A DNA stretch of 64,000 nucleotides, taken from positions 62,001 to 126,000 of the forward strand of contig NZ_JOIY01000036.1 in NCBI RefSeq assembly GCF_000720185.1, in the 5' to 3' direction. Positions 29,933 through 39,745 of the stretch are shown here, piece after piece. How positions within the stretch are numbered: the first letter of the stretch is position 1; every line of letters starts with the position of its first letter. The notes below the pieces were generated by a model, which saw nothing but the letters and a program-made list of their open reading frames with translations, was not told where the DNA came from and searched no databases. The position numbers were made by a program, and so were the translations under genes. Origin of the DNA: Streptomyces sp. NRRL S-340 (lineage in GTDB: Bacteria > Actinomycetota > Actinomycetes > Streptomycetales > Streptomycetaceae).

Positions 29933-30745
29933 TCAGGCGGGCGGGTGCGCGATGTCCTCCTCACGGGGACGGTGCAGGGCGAGCCAGCGTTCGGCGTAGG
30001 CGACCGCGTCGGCCACGGGGAAGAGCCGGGCGTCGGCCGCGCCGACCTTTCCGGTGGCGACGGGCCGGTCCCGTTCGAAGTCGTGCCCGAGTTCGCCGAA
30101 CCGTTCGGAGGTGATCGACACCTCGGTCACGGTCTCCCAGCCGTGCGGTCCGGGCCTGCCCTCCCGCACGCGCGGCGCGGGGATGCGGTACTCGGCGAGG
30201 TGGAAGCAGGTGCAGGTGTCGTATCCGGCGCCGAGCAGGAGCACGCGGGCGCCGGCGGCCTCCAGCCGGGCCAGGGGACTCCGCTCGCCCAGCCGGCAGT
30301 CGGTGGCGTGACCGTCGGTGATCTCCCGCGCGCGGGGGCCGATCGCCGCGAACGACGTCTGGGGGTGGGCGCTGCGCAGGGCGCCCGGCCAGGTCCGGAC
30401 CGTCTCGGGGACGATGCCTACGCCGCAGGTGGGCGTCGTGGCGGGGTCGTAGGCGGGCAGGGTGGCCCGGATGGTGTCCCACCACTCCTCGGGCACCGGC
30501 GGGTTGCCCCACAGGGCCGGGTCGGAGAGGTCGCCGCTGTGGGCGGGGACGACGAGGGTGCCGTCCGGGCCGAGGGCGTCGAGCAGTCCCCGGACGACGG
30601 CGACCGGGCCGCCGCAGACCCAGCCGAGGGACTTCAGGGAGGTGTGGGCCAGAAGGATCCCGCCCGGCCTCACCCCGAGGGCGCGCAGGGCGGCGGCGAC
30701 CGTGTCGCGGGTCACAAGAGGGCCGGTCGGCGGGGGTGTGGGCAT
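29933..30745 (-). CDS. Aminoglycoside N3'-acetyltransferase family protein (AAC(3)-like)
   Basis: About 270 residues of the AAC(3)/YokD family: DTVAAALRALGVRPGGILLAHTSLKSLGWV at the N-terminus (acetyl-CoA domain), TLVVPAHSGDLSDPALW, AHPQTSFAAIG and LLLGAGYDTCTCFHLAEY with the family's conserved residues. Start taken as ATG 30745; a GTG at 30799 would add 18 residues. Acetyl transfer from acetyl-CoA to an aminoglycoside amine is the family reaction, but chromosomal Streptomyces members often have no proven resistance role. It is divergent from sufR. Confidence 0.85.
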   Translation of the reverse strand: MPTPPPTGPLVTRDTVAAALRALGVRPGGILLAHTSLKSLGWVCGGPVAVVRGLLDALGPDGTLVVPAHSGDLSDPALWGNPPVPEEWWDTIRATLPAYDPATTPTCGVGIVPETVRTWPGALRSAHPQTSFAAIGPRAREITDGHATDCRLGERSPLARLEAAGARVLLLGAGYDTCTCFHLAEYRIPAPRVREGRPGPHGWETVTEVSITSERFGELGHDFERDRPVATGKVGAADARLFPVADAVAYAERWLALHRPREEDIAHPPA

Positions 30746-30820
30746 GGCCGGGGAGTCTGGCGCACCGGGCGGGAAGCCGCCACCCGTTTGATCGATCACA
30801 GATCGTTTCCGCAGGTCGGA

Positions 30821-30839
30821 TTAGGTTTGCCTAAGTGAC
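30821..30839. promoter_or_regulatory. Candidate iron-box (DmdR/IdeR-like) upstream of sufR
   Basis: TTAGGTTTGCCTAA is an inverted repeat (TTAGG/CCTAA around TTTG) and matches about 12 of the first 15 positions of the actinobacterial iron box TTAGGTTAGGCTCACCTAA; the right end diverges. It lies in the divergent AAC(3)/sufR gap, about 70 bp before the preferred sufR start. Iron control of Fe-S assembly would make sense; direct evidence is lacking. Confidence 0.4.
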
Positions 30840-30906
30840 GCAGGGCACCGGCCGCCCTGACCGGCGGCGCTTGTCAGGGTCCGAGGAATTACGCAACAAT
30901 GGCGTT

Positions 30907-31647
30907 GTGAAAAACGTCGGCGAGGCTCGGGAGACCCCCACGGGGCCCCCGCAGGAGGAGTTCGCGACCGGGGAGCGCTCCACGCGCAACCGGGTCGCGC
31001 GGTCCATCCTGGACCACGGTCCCTCGACCGTCGCCGAGCTGGCCGGCAGGCTGGGGCTCACCCAGGCGGCCGTGCGGCGCCACCTGGACGCGCTGGTCGC
31101 CGACGACGTCGTGGAGGCACGCGAGCGGCGGGTGTACGGCGCGCGGACGCGCGGCCGGCCCGCCAAGGTCTTCGCGCTCACCGACTGCGGCCGGGACGCC
31201 TTCGACCAGTCGTACGACAAGCTCGCCGCGGACGCCATGCGCTGGATCGCCGAGCGCGAGGGCGGCCAGGAGGCGGTCACCGCCTTCGCCCGGGCCCGCA
31301 TCGCCGCTCAGGCGCGCGCCTACCGCCGGGCGGTCGAGGCGGCGGGTCCCGGTGAACGCGCCGAAGCGCTCGCCAAGGCCCTGAGCCAGGACGGGTACGC
31401 TGCTACGGCGCGCAGCGCACCGGTCGGCGAGCAGCTCTGCCAGCACCACTGTCCGGTCGCCCACGTCGCGGAACAGTTCCCCCAGCTGTGCGAGGCGGAG
31501 ACGGAGATCTTCGCCGAGCTGCTGGGTACCCACGTCCAGCGACTGGCGACCATCGCCCACGGCGACGGCGTCTGCACGACGTTCATCCCCAGGATTTCCC
31601 AGACAGACAACGCATCCGCAAGCACGGCCGGGAGGAACCCCGCATGA
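30907..31647 (+). CDS. sufR: SufR-type Fe-S responsive transcriptional regulator
   Basis: 246-residue ArsR/DeoR-like winged-helix repressor that senses Fe-S supply and controls the suf operon. The N-terminal HTH ([20 protein letters not shown], then [11 protein letters not shown] wing) is followed by a C-terminal cluster site [21 protein letters not shown], whose three Cys are the family's Fe-S ligands. The GTG at 30907 (VKNVGEA) is preferred; a GTG at 30835 would add 24 residues. The stop overlaps the sufB ATG (ATGA). Confidence 0.93.
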   Translation: MKNVGEARETPTGPPQEEFATGERSTRNRVARSILDHGPSTVAELAGRLGLTQAAVRRHLDALVADDVVEARERRVYGARTRGRPAKVFALTDCGRDAFDQSYDKLAADAMRWIAEREGGQEAVTAFARARIAAQARAYRRAVEAAGPGERAEALAKALSQDGYAATARSAPVGEQLCQHHCPVAHVAEQFPQLCEAETEIFAELLGTHVQRLATIAHGDGVCTTFIPRISQTDNASASTAGRNPA

Positions 31648-33065
31648 CTCTCCCCACGGAGACTGCCCACCCCGAACTCGAGGGCCTGGGCAAGTACGAA
31701 TACGGCTGGGCCGACTCCGACGAGGCCGGCGCCTCCGCGCGGCGCGGTCTGAACGAGGACGTCGTCAAGGACATCTCCACGAAGAAGTCCGAGCCGGAGT
31801 GGATGACCAAGCTCCGCCTCAAGGGCCTGAAGCTCTTCGAGAAGAAGCCCATGCCGAACTGGGGCTCGGACCTGTCGGGGATCGACTTCGACAACATCAA
31901 GTACTTCGTGCGCTCCACGGAGAAGCAGGCGGAGTCCTGGGAGGACCTGCCCGAGGACATCAAGAACACCTACGACAAGCTGGGCATCCCCGAGGCCGAG
32001 AAGCAGCGCCTGGTCGCCGGCGTGGCCGCCCAGTACGAGTCGGAGGTCGTCTACCACCAGATCCGCGAGGACCTGGAGGAGCAGGGCGTCATCTTCCTGG
32101 ACACCGACACCGCCCTGAAGGAGCACCCGGAGCTCTTCAAGGAGTACTTCGGCACGGTCATCCCGGCCGGTGACAACAAGTTCGCCGCGCTGAACACCGC
32201 CGTGTGGTCCGGCGGCTCCTTCATCTACGTGCCGAAGGGCGTGCACGTCGAGATCCCGCTCCAGGCCTACTTCCGCATCAACACGGAGAACATGGGCCAG
32301 TTCGAGCGGACCCTGATCATCGTCGACGAGGGTGCCTACGTGCACTACGTCGAGGGCTGCACGGCGCCGATCTACAAGTCGGACTCCCTGCACTCCGCGG
32401 TCGTCGAGATCATCGTCAAGAAGAACGCCCGCTGCCGCTACACGACCATCCAGAACTGGTCGAACAACGTCTACAACCTGGTCACCAAGCGCGCCGTCGC
32501 CTACGAGGGCGCGACCATGGAGTGGATCGACGGCAACATCGGCTCCAAGGTGACGATGAAGTACCCGGCCGTCTACCTGATGGGCGAGCACGCCAAGGGC
32601 GAGACCCTCTCCATCGCCTTCGCGGGCGAGGGCCAGCACCAGGACGCCGGTTCCAAGATGGTGCACATGGCGCCGAACACCTCCTCCAACATCGTCTCCA
32701 AGTCGGTGGCGCGCGGCGGCGGCCGCACCTCGTACCGCGGCCTGGTCGAGATCGGTGAGGGCGCCGCGGGCTCCAAGTCCAACGTGCTGTGCGACGCGCT
32801 GCTCGTCGACACCATCTCCCGCTCCGACACCTACCCCTACGTGGACGTCCGCGAGGACGACGTGTCCATGGGCCACGAGGCGACCGTCTCCAAGGTCTCC
32901 GAGGACCAGCTCTTCTACCTGATGAGCCGCGGTCTGTCCGAGTTCGAGGCGATGGCGATGATCGTGCGCGGCTTCGTCGAGCCGATCGCCAAGGAACTCC
33001 CCATGGAGTACGCGCTGGAGCTGAACCGGCTGATCGAGCTGCAGATGGAAGGCGCGGTCGGCTGA
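31644..33065 (+). CDS. sufB: Fe-S cluster assembly protein SufB
   Basis: Scaffold subunit of the SufBC2D complex on which Fe-S clusters form. The 473 residues match SufB over full length: [59 protein letters not shown] (with a conserved Cys) and the C-terminal [17 protein letters not shown]. The ATG at 31644 follows GGAGGA and overlaps the sufR stop. No intein interrupts it, unlike mycobacterial SufB. Confidence 0.98.
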   Translation: MTLPTETAHPELEGLGKYEYGWADSDEAGASARRGLNEDVVKDISTKKSEPEWMTKLRLKGLKLFEKKPMPNWGSDLSGIDFDNIKYFVRSTEKQAESWEDLPEDIKNTYDKLGIPEAEKQRLVAGVAAQYESEVVYHQIREDLEEQGVIFLDTDTALKEHPELFKEYFGTVIPAGDNKFAALNTAVWSGGSFIYVPKGVHVEIPLQAYFRINTENMGQFERTLIIVDEGAYVHYVEGCTAPIYKSDSLHSAVVEIIVKKNARCRYTTIQNWSNNVYNLVTKRAVAYEGATMEWIDGNIGSKVTMKYPAVYLMGEHAKGETLSIAFAGEGQHQDAGSKMVHMAPNTSSNIVSKSVARGGGRTSYRGLVEIGEGAAGSKSNVLCDALLVDTISRSDTYPYVDVREDDVSMGHEATVSKVSEDQLFYLMSRGLSEFEAMAMIVRGFVEPIAKELPMEYALELNRLIELQMEGAVG

Positions 33066-33124
33066 CGACCGCCCGCCGAGACAGCCAGCGAACACTGACG
33101 TAGGAAGAGAGCAGACCGACAGCC

Positions 33125-34348
33125 ATGGCTGAGGCCCAGAACTCCCCCCAGTCCCCGACTCCGCTCGGACAGGGGGCGCCCCCACCGGTGGGTTCCACCA
33201 CCGCCGGCCAGATCGCGGTGGCCGCGGAGTCGACCGTCGCGACCCGCATGAGCGCGCCCCCGTCCTTCGACGTGGCGGACTTCCCGGTCCCGCACGGCCG
33301 GGAGGAGGAATGGCGCTTCACCCCGCTGGAGCGGCTGCGCGGTCTGCACGACGGCACCGCGACCGCCACCGGCACCGGCGTGAAGGTGGACATCCAGGCC
33401 CCCGAGGGCGTGACCGTGGAGAGCGTCGGCCGTGACGACGCGCGGCTCGGCAAGGCCGGCACCCCGGTCGACCGCGTCGCCGCCCAGGCCTACTCCTCCT
33501 TCGAGCAGGCCTCGGTCGTGACCGTCCCCAAGGAGACCGTCCTGACCGAGCCGATCCGCATCGCGGTGCACGGCGAGGGCGGGGTCGCCTACGGCCACCA
33601 GGTCGTCGAGCTGGGCGCCTTCGCCGAGGCCGTCGTCGTCATCGACCACACCGGTGACGCGGTGCTCGCCGCCAACGTCGACTACCTCCTGGGCGACGGC
33701 GCCAAGCTCACCGTCGTCTCCGTCCAGGACTGGGACGACAAGTCCGTCCACGTCGGCCAGCACAACGCGCTGGTCGGCCGGGACGCCTCCTTCAAGTCGG
33801 TCGTCGTCACCTTCGGCGGCGACGTGGTCCGGCTGCACCCGCGCGTGACGTACGCCGGGGCCGGCGGCGAGGTCGAGATGCTCGGCCTGTACTTCACCGA
33901 CTCGGGCCAGCACCAGGAGCACCGCCTCTTCGTCGACCACGACGCCCCGCACTGCAAGTCGAACGTCGTGTACAAGGGCGCCCTCCAGGGCGAGCAGGCG
34001 CACGCGGTGTGGATCGGTGACGTGCTCATCGAGGCCCGGGCCGAGGGCACCGACACCTACGAGATGAACCGCAACCTGGTGCTGACCGACGGCGCCCGTG
34101 TCGACTCCGTGCCCAACCTGGAGATCGAGACCGGCGAGATCGTCGGCGCCGGCCACGCCAGCGCCACCGGCCGCTTCGACGACGAGCAGCTCTTCTACCT
34201 GATGGCCCGCGGCATCCCGGAGCACGAGGCCCGCCGCCTCGTCGTCCGTGGCTTCTTCGCCGAACTGGTCCAGCAGATCGGTGTCGAGGACATCGAGGAG
34301 CGCCTGCTCGCCAAGATCGAGGAGGAGCTGGAGGCGTCCGTCGCATGA
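33125..34348 (+). CDS. sufD: Fe-S cluster assembly protein SufD
   Basis: 407-residue SufB paralogue and partner in SufBC2D. The beta-helix core and the C-terminal motif LFYLMARGIPEHEARRLVVRGF parallel SufB; the conserved His is within DHDAPHCKSNVVYKGAL. The N-terminal 45 residues are low-complexity before FDVADFPVPHGREEEWRFTP, the real domain start. It ends with an ATGA overlap into the small Rieske gene. Confidence 0.97.
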   Translation: MAEAQNSPQSPTPLGQGAPPPVGSTTAGQIAVAAESTVATRMSAPPSFDVADFPVPHGREEEWRFTPLERLRGLHDGTATATGTGVKVDIQAPEGVTVESVGRDDARLGKAGTPVDRVAAQAYSSFEQASVVTVPKETVLTEPIRIAVHGEGGVAYGHQVVELGAFAEAVVVIDHTGDAVLAANVDYLLGDGAKLTVVSVQDWDDKSVHVGQHNALVGRDASFKSVVVTFGGDVVRLHPRVTYAGAGGEVEMLGLYFTDSGQHQEHRLFVDHDAPHCKSNVVYKGALQGEQAHAVWIGDVLIEARAEGTDTYEMNRNLVLTDGARVDSVPNLEIETGEIVGAGHASATGRFDDEQLFYLMARGIPEHEARRLVVRGFFAELVQQIGVEDIEERLLAKIEEELEASVA

Positions 34349-34668
34349 GCGGTGCCTTTGTACGCGTGTGCGCGCTGAGCGAGCTGGAGGCGGACACCCC
34401 GAAGCGGGTGGAACTCGACGGCACGCCCATCTCCGTGGTGCACACCGAGGGCGAGGTGTTCGCCATCCACGACATCTGCTCGCACGCGAACGTCTCGCTC
34501 GCCGAGGGCGAGGTCGACGACTGCCACATCGAGTGCTGGCTGCACGGCTCGCGCTTCGACCTCCGTTCCGGCAAGCCCGACAGTCTTCCGGCGACGCGTC
34601 CCGTCCCCGTATACCCCGTAAAGATCGAAGGGGACGACGTGCTCGTCTCCCTCTCCCAGGAGTCCTGA
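34345..34668 (+). CDS. Rieske-type [2Fe-2S] ferredoxin in suf operon
   Basis: 107-residue soluble Rieske ferredoxin of the non-heme-iron-oxygenase type with ligands in CSHANV and CWLHGS. It has no export signal, unlike the Rieske protein at 610. Its conserved place between sufD and sufC in actinobacteria suggests electron supply to, or reception of clusters from, the Suf machinery. It overlaps the sufD stop. Confidence 0.93.
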   Translation: MSGAFVRVCALSELEADTPKRVELDGTPISVVHTEGEVFAIHDICSHANVSLAEGEVDDCHIECWLHGSRFDLRSGKPDSLPATRPVPVYPVKIEGDDVLVSLSQES

Positions 34669-34675
34669 GGCATCC

Positions 34676-35440
34676 ATGGCAACGCTTGAAATCCGAGACC
34701 TGCACGTCACCGTCGAGGCCGACAACGCCACGAAGGAGATCCTCAAGGGCGTCGACCTCACCGTGAAGCAGGGCGAGACGCACGCCATCATGGGCCCCAA
34801 CGGCTCCGGCAAGTCGACCCTCGCCTACTCGCTCGCGGGTCACCCGAAGTACACGATCACCGGGGGCACCGTCACCCTCGACGGCGAGGACGTCCTGGAG
34901 ATGTCCGTCGACGAGCGGGCCCGCGCCGGCCTGTTCCTGGCGATGCAGTACCCGGTCGAGGTCCCCGGCGTCTCGGTCTCCAACTTCCTGCGCACCTCCG
35001 CCACCGCCATCCGCGGCGAGGCCCCCAAGCTGCGCACCTGGGTGAAGGAGGTCAAGGAGACCATGGAGCGGCTCCACATGGACCCCTCCTTCGCCGAGCG
35101 CAACGTGAACGAGGGCTTCTCCGGCGGTGAGAAGAAGCGCCACGAGATCCTCCAGCTGGAACTGCTCAAGCCGAAGGTCGCGATCCTCGACGAGACCGAC
35201 TCCGGCCTGGACGTCGACGCGCTGCGGATCGTCTCCGAGGGCGTGAACCGCGTCCGCGAGACCGGCGAGGTCGGCACCCTGCTGATCACGCACTACACGC
35301 GCATCCTGCGCTACATCAAGCCCGACTTCGTCCACGTGTTCGCCGACGGCCGCATCGCCGAGTCCGGCGGTGCGGAGCTGGCGGACAAGCTGGAGAACGA
35401 GGGCTACGAGGCATACGTGAAGGGTGGCGCATCCGCGTGA
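34676..35440 (+). CDS. sufC: Fe-S assembly ATPase SufC
   Basis: 254-residue ABC-type ATPase driving conformational change of SufBCD. Walker A GPNGSGKST, the SufC-specific signature FSGGEKKRHEILQLELL, Walker B VAILDETDSGLDVD and H-loop LLITHYTRIL are present. The ATG at 34676 is preceded by AGGAGTCCTGAGG. The last bases overlap the sufS GTG. Confidence 0.98.
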   Translation: MATLEIRDLHVTVEADNATKEILKGVDLTVKQGETHAIMGPNGSGKSTLAYSLAGHPKYTITGGTVTLDGEDVLEMSVDERARAGLFLAMQYPVEVPGVSVSNFLRTSATAIRGEAPKLRTWVKEVKETMERLHMDPSFAERNVNEGFSGGEKKRHEILQLELLKPKVAILDETDSGLDVDALRIVSEGVNRVRETGEVGTLLITHYTRILRYIKPDFVHVFADGRIAESGGAELADKLENEGYEAYVKGGASA

Positions 35441-36693
35441 CACAGCTGCCGGGCCTCCTCGACACCGAGGCGATCCGCAAGGACTTCCCCGTCCTGGACC
35501 GACTGGTCCACGACGGCAAGAAGCTCGTGTACCTGGACAACGCGGCGACCTCCCAGACCCCGCGCCAGGTGCTCGACGTGCTGTCCGAGTACTACGAACA
35601 GCACAACGCCAACGTGCACCGCGGTGTGCACGTGCTCGCCGAGGAGGCCACGGCGCTGTACGAGGGCGCCCGCGACAAGGTCGCGGCGTTCATCAACGCG
35701 CCCAGCCGCGACGAGGTGATCTTCACGAAGAACGCCTCCGAGTCGCTCAACCTCGTGGCGAACATGCTGGGCTGGGCCGACGAGCCCTACCGGGTGGACC
35801 ACGACACCGAGATCGTCATCACGGAGATGGAGCACCACTCCAACATCGTGCCGTGGCAGCTGCTGGCGCAGCGCACGGGCGCGAAGCTGAAGTGGTTCGG
35901 CCTGACCGACGACGGCCGCCTGGACCTGTCGAACATCGAGGAGGTCATCACCGAGAAGACGAAGATCGTCTCCTTCGTGCTGGTCTCCAACATCCTCGGC
36001 ACCCTCAACCCGGTCGAGGCGATAGTGCGCCGCGCCCAGGAGGTCGGCGCCCTGGTCTGCGTCGACGCCTCGCAGGCCGCCCCGCACATGCCGCTGGACG
36101 TGCAGGCCCTGCAGGCCGACTTCGTGGCCTTCACCGGCCACAAGATGTGCGGCCCGACCGGCATCGGCGTGCTCTGGGGCCGCCAGGAACTCCTGGAGGA
36201 CCTGCCTCCGTTCCTCGGCGGCGGCGAGATGATCGAGACGGTGTCGATGCACTCCTCGACCTACGCCCCCGCCCCGCACAAGTTCGAGGCCGGCACCCCG
36301 CCGATCTCGCAGGCCATCGGCCTGGGTGCGGCGATCGACTACCTGAACGCGATCGGCATGGACAAGGTCCTCGCGCACGAGCACGCCCTCACCGAGTACG
36401 CGGTGAAGCGGCTCGCGGAGGTCCCCGACCTGCGCATCATCGGCCCGACCACGGCCGAGGACCGCGGCGCCGCGATCTCCTTCACGCTCGGCGACATCCA
36501 CCCGCACGACGTGGGCCAGGTCCTCGACGAGCAGGGCATCGCCGTCCGGGTCGGCCACCACTGCGCCCGCCCGGTCTGCCTGCGCTACGGAATTCCTGCG
36601 ACCACGCGAGCGTCGTTCTATCTGTACTCCACGCCGGCCGAGATCGACGCCCTGGTCGACGGCCTGGAGCACGTACGGAACTTCTTCGGATGA
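35437..36693 (+). CDS. sufS: Cysteine desulfurase SufS
   Basis: PLP enzyme that takes sulfur from cysteine for Fe-S assembly. The 418 residues include KLVYLDNAATSQTPRQV, the PLP Lys in FTGHKMCGPTGIGVLWG, HHSNIVPWQ, and the persulfide Cys in VGHHCARPVCLRYG. This is a group II desulfurase, which works with the SufU encoded next. GTG start in a GTGA overlap with sufC. Confidence 0.98.
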   Translation: MTQLPGLLDTEAIRKDFPVLDRLVHDGKKLVYLDNAATSQTPRQVLDVLSEYYEQHNANVHRGVHVLAEEATALYEGARDKVAAFINAPSRDEVIFTKNASESLNLVANMLGWADEPYRVDHDTEIVITEMEHHSNIVPWQLLAQRTGAKLKWFGLTDDGRLDLSNIEEVITEKTKIVSFVLVSNILGTLNPVEAIVRRAQEVGALVCVDASQAAPHMPLDVQALQADFVAFTGHKMCGPTGIGVLWGRQELLEDLPPFLGGGEMIETVSMHSSTYAPAPHKFEAGTPPISQAIGLGAAIDYLNAIGMDKVLAHEHALTEYAVKRLAEVPDLRIIGPTTAEDRGAAISFTLGDIHPHDVGQVLDEQGIAVRVGHHCARPVCLRYGIPATTRASFYLYSTPAEIDALVDGLEHVRNFFG

Positions 36694-36704
36694 GGGGCTG
36701 AGGC

Positions 36705-37172
36705 GTGAAGCTGGACTCCATGTACCAGGACGTCATCCTGGACCACTACAAGCACCCGCACGGGCGGGGCTTGCGGGACGGTGACGCCGAGGTGCACCAC
36801 GTCAACCCGACGTGCGGCGACGAGATCACCCTCCGTGTGAAGTACGACGGTACGACGATCGAGGACGTCAGCTACGAGGGGCAGGGCTGCTCCATCAGCC
36901 AGGCCTCGGCCTCGGTGCTGAACGACCTCCTGGTCGGCAAGGACCTGGCCGAGGCGCAGAGGATCCAGGAGACCTTCCTGGAGCTGATGCAGTCCAAGGG
37001 GAAGATCGAGCCCGACGACGCGATGGAGGAGGTCCTGGAGGACGCGGTCGCGTTCGCCGGGGTGTCCAAGTATCCGGCCCGGGTCAAGTGCGCCCTGCTG
37101 AGCTGGATGGCCTGGAAGGACGCGACGGCCCAGGCGCTGGACGGCGCCGACGCCGAAAGGAAGACGGCATGA
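36705..37172 (+). CDS. sufU: SufU sulfur-relay protein
   Basis: 155-residue zinc-dependent sulfurtransferase that accepts the persulfide from SufS. The zinc/active-site residues lie in NPTCGDEI, GQGCSISQASAS and RVKCALLSWMAWK. The GTG at 36705 follows GAGGGGCTGAGG. It overlaps the next gene by ATGA. It is SufU rather than IscU: it has the characteristic insertion before the last Cys and sits next to SufS. Confidence 0.95.
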   Translation: MKLDSMYQDVILDHYKHPHGRGLRDGDAEVHHVNPTCGDEITLRVKYDGTTIEDVSYEGQGCSISQASASVLNDLLVGKDLAEAQRIQETFLELMQSKGKIEPDDAMEEVLEDAVAFAGVSKYPARVKCALLSWMAWKDATAQALDGADAERKTA

Positions 37173-37501
37173 GCGAGACCGTGGAGATGAAGCCGGCCTC
37201 GGAGGAGGAGCTCCGCGAGGCCCTGATGGACGTCGTCGACCCCGAACTGGGCATCGACGTCGTCAACCTCGGCCTGATCTACGGCATCCACGTCGACGAG
37301 TCGAACATCGCGACCGTCGACATGACCCTGACGTCGGCGGCCTGCCCGCTCACCGACGTCATCGAGGACCAGGCCAAGTCCGCCACGGACGGTCTCGTCA
37401 ACGAGCTGCGCATCAACTGGGTCTGGATGCCGCCGTGGGGTCCGGACAAGATCACGGACGACGGCCGCGAGCAGCTTCGGGCGCTCGGGTTCAACGTCTG
37501 A
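37169..37501 (+). CDS. SufT/PaaD-like (MIP18, DUF59) assembly factor
   Basis: 110-residue DUF59 protein involved in Fe-S maturation. It shows the family pattern ALMDVVDPELGIDVVNLGLI and the Cys-containing TLTSAACPLTDVI, then VWMPPWGPDKI. It closes the suf operon; a 16-bp hairpin follows 12 nt after its stop. Often called SufT in this position. Confidence 0.93.
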   Translation: MSETVEMKPASEEELREALMDVVDPELGIDVVNLGLIYGIHVDESNIATVDMTLTSAACPLTDVIEDQAKSATDGLVNELRINWVWMPPWGPDKITDDGREQLRALGFNV

Positions 37502-37513
37502 CGGACGCGGCAA

Positions 37514-37548
37514 CGGAACGGCGGCACCCCTCGGGTGCCGCCGTTCCG
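37514..37548 (+). terminator. suf operon terminator
   Basis: CGGAACGGCGGCACCC (37514-37529) pairs perfectly with 37533-37548 over a 3-nt loop. The 16-bp stem is the strongest hairpin of the region and directly follows the last suf gene. Confidence 0.85.
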
Positions 37549-37598
37549 CTGTCCGCGCCCCCTGCCCCCGGCCTCCGCCGTTATGTACGCTCGTACAC

Positions 37599-37919
37599 AT
37601 GGGATACCTCTTCCTGGCCGGCGCCATAGCCGCCGAGGTCGCCGGCACCACCGCCATGAAGTACAGCGAGGGGTTCAGCCGGGTGGGCCCCTCGGTACTG
37701 ACCGCGCTCGGCTACCTGATCTCCTTCGCGCTGCTCGCCCAGACCCTCAAGACCCTCAACGTCGGCACCGCCTACGCCATCTGGTCCGGCATCGGCACGG
37801 CGGCCATCGCCGCCATCGGCGTGGCCTTCCTGGGGGAGGGGATGACCCTCACCAAGATCGCCGGGATCGCGCTGATCATCCTCGGCGTGGTGGTGCTCAA
37901 CCTGGGCGGCGCCCACTGA
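37599..37919 (+). CDS. Small multidrug resistance (SMR/EmrE-like) transporter
   Basis: 106 residues with four transmembrane helices. The essential membrane Glu is at position 13 (AGAIAAEVAGTTAMKYS), and helix 3-4 motifs (YAIWSGIGTAAIA; GIALIILGVVVLN) match SMR exporters such as QacC/EmrE, which swap protons for cationic drugs. It overlaps the following tetR by one base (TGATG), so the regulator is probably its own repressor. Confidence 0.94.
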   Translation: MGYLFLAGAIAAEVAGTTAMKYSEGFSRVGPSVLTALGYLISFALLAQTLKTLNVGTAYAIWSGIGTAAIAAIGVAFLGEGMTLTKIAGIALIILGVVVLNLGGAH

Positions 37920-38473
37920 TGCCCCGGCGCTACGATCCGGGCCGACGGCAGCGGATCATCGACGCGGCGATCCGGGTCGTGGGGGCCAGGGGCATCGCCG
38001 GGCTCAGCCACCGCACCGTCGCCGCCGAGGCCGATGTGCCGCTCGGCTCCACGACGTACCACTTCGCCACCCTCGACGACCTGCTGGTGGCCGCCCTGCG
38101 CCAGGCCGACGACGGCTTCGCCGAGGCGGTCGCCGCGCGCGGCGCGCTGGATGCCCCGCACCCCGACCTGGCGCGCGAACTCGCCGCCGTGACGGGGGAG
38201 TGGCTGGCCGGCGACCGCACCGGGGTCGAGCTGGAGTACGAGCTGTATCTGGCCGCCCTGCGCCGCCCCGCCCTGCGTCCCGTCGCCGCCGAGTGGGCCG
38301 ACGGCCTCGCGGCCCTCCTGTCCCGGCACACCGACCCGGTCACCGCCCGGGCCCTGGTCGCCCTGGTGGACGGCATCTGCCTCCAGGTGCTGCTGACGGG
38401 CGGTTCGTACGACGAGGAGTACGCCCGCGAGGTGCTGGCTCGGGTGATCCCACCGAGGCCGCCCGGCACGTGA
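37919..38473 (+). CDS. TetR-family regulator next to SMR pump
   Basis: 184-residue repressor. The N-terminal HTH is RRQRIIDAAIRVVGARGIAG, then LSHRTVAAEADVPLGSTTYHF; the C-terminal ligand-binding domain contains ELYLAALRRPALRPVAAEW. Co-translated with the SMR gene. Likely senses a pump substrate; ligand unknown. Confidence 0.92.
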   Translation: MPRRYDPGRRQRIIDAAIRVVGARGIAGLSHRTVAAEADVPLGSTTYHFATLDDLLVAALRQADDGFAEAVAARGALDAPHPDLARELAAVTGEWLAGDRTGVELEYELYLAALRRPALRPVAAEWADGLAALLSRHTDPVTARALVALVDGICLQVLLTGGSYDEEYAREVLARVIPPRPPGT

Positions 38474-38517
38474 GACACGGTTCGCTCCCGCACCCGCCCC
38501 CACGTTAGGTTTTCCCC

Positions 38518-39504
38518 ATGACCGACACTGCTCCCCGCACCACCGGCGCCGTCGCCGCCGGACTCGCCACGATCGCCGCCGACGGCACCGTCCTCGACAC
38601 GTGGTTCCCCGCCCCCGAACTGACGGACGAGCCCGGCCCGGCCGGGACCGAACGGCTGTCCGCCGAGCGCGCCGCCGGACTGCTCGGCGGCGGCGCGACC
38701 GCGGCGACCGGTCCGGACGCCCGCCGGGGCGTCGAGGTGGTCGCGGTCCGTACGGTCATCGCCTCGCTGGACGAGAAGCCGATCGACGCGCACGACGTCT
38801 ACCTGCGCCTGCACCTGCTCTCCCACCGCCTGGTCAAGCCGCACGGCCTGAGCCTGGACGGCATGTTCGGCTTCCTCGCCAACGTCGCCTGGACGTCGCT
38901 GGGTCCGGTCGCCGTCGACGACGTCGAGAAGGTGCGGCTCAACGCCCGCGCCGAGGGCCTGCACCTGCAGGTGACCTCCATCGACAAGTTCCCGCGCATG
39001 ACGGACTACGTGGCCCCCAAGGGCGTCCGCATCGCCGACGCCGACCGGGTCCGCCTCGGCGCCCACCTCGCCGAGGGCACCACGGTCATGCACGAGGGCT
39101 TCGTGAACTTCAACGCGGGCACCCTCGGCACCTCCATGGTCGAGGGCCGCATCTCGGCGGGTGTCGTGGTGGGCGACGGCTCGGACATCGGCGGCGGCGC
39201 CTCCACCATGGGCACGCTCTCCGGCGGCGGCAACGTGATCATCTCCATCGGCGAGCGCTGCCTGATCGGCGCCGAGGCGGGCGTGGGCATCGCGCTCGGC
39301 GACGAGTGCGTCGTGGAGGCCGGCCTGTACGTCACCGCGGGCACCCGCGTCAGCATGCCCGACGGGCAGATCGTCAAGGCCCGTGAACTCTCCGGCGCCT
39401 CCAACATCCTCTTCCGCCGCAACTCGGTCACCGGCGCCGTCGAGGCCCGCCCGAACAACGCGGTCTGGGGCGGGCTCAACGAGATCCTGCACAGCCACAA
39501 CTGA
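38518..39504 (+). CDS. dapD: Tetrahydrodipicolinate N-succinyltransferase, actinobacterial type
   Basis: Succinylates tetrahydrodipicolinate in the lysine/diaminopimelate pathway. The 328 residues include the left-handed beta-helix hexapeptide run ([40 protein letters not shown]) and [13 protein letters not shown] typical of the long actinobacterial DapD. TTAGGT at 38506-38511, just 6 nt before the ATG, with TTCGCT 18 bp further up, suggests a leaderless mRNA. It converges on a dapA homologue. Confidence 0.95.
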   Translation: MTDTAPRTTGAVAAGLATIAADGTVLDTWFPAPELTDEPGPAGTERLSAERAAGLLGGGATAATGPDARRGVEVVAVRTVIASLDEKPIDAHDVYLRLHLLSHRLVKPHGLSLDGMFGFLANVAWTSLGPVAVDDVEKVRLNARAEGLHLQVTSIDKFPRMTDYVAPKGVRIADADRVRLGAHLAEGTTVMHEGFVNFNAGTLGTSMVEGRISAGVVVGDGSDIGGGASTMGTLSGGGNVIISIGERCLIGAEAGVGIALGDECVVEAGLYVTAGTRVSMPDGQIVKARELSGASNILFRRNSVTGAVEARPNNAVWGGLNEILHSHN

Positions 39505-39528
39505 GGTCGCGACGAGCGGTCGTCACGG

Positions 39529-39561
39529 TGCGGCGCCCTTTCCGTCAGGAGGGGCGCCGCA
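39529..39561 (+). terminator. dapD terminator
   Basis: TGCGGCGCCC (39529-39538) pairs with GGGCGCCGCA (39552-39561) over 13 nt, followed by TGCTTTTCC, an unusually T-rich tail for this genome. Confidence 0.7.
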
Positions 39562-39745
39562 TGCTTTTCCAGCGGTGACGCAGGCGGGCCCCGCGGGGTG
39601 ACGAGGGCCGCGGAGGCGGCCGGCGCCGCGAGGTCCGGGGCGCGCGGGCCCCGGCGCGGGCCCACGTGGTGCGGCAGGGCGACCCCGGGGTGCTCTGCCG
39701 TCACGGGCGCGGGGTCCGCCGGGCCCTGCCCGTCGTCCCGCCCCG

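Noticed and set aside
29933..30745. Clinical-type aminoglycoside resistance gene
   Set aside because: The fold is AAC(3)-like, but there are no signs of transfer and no proof of activity; I keep only the family name.
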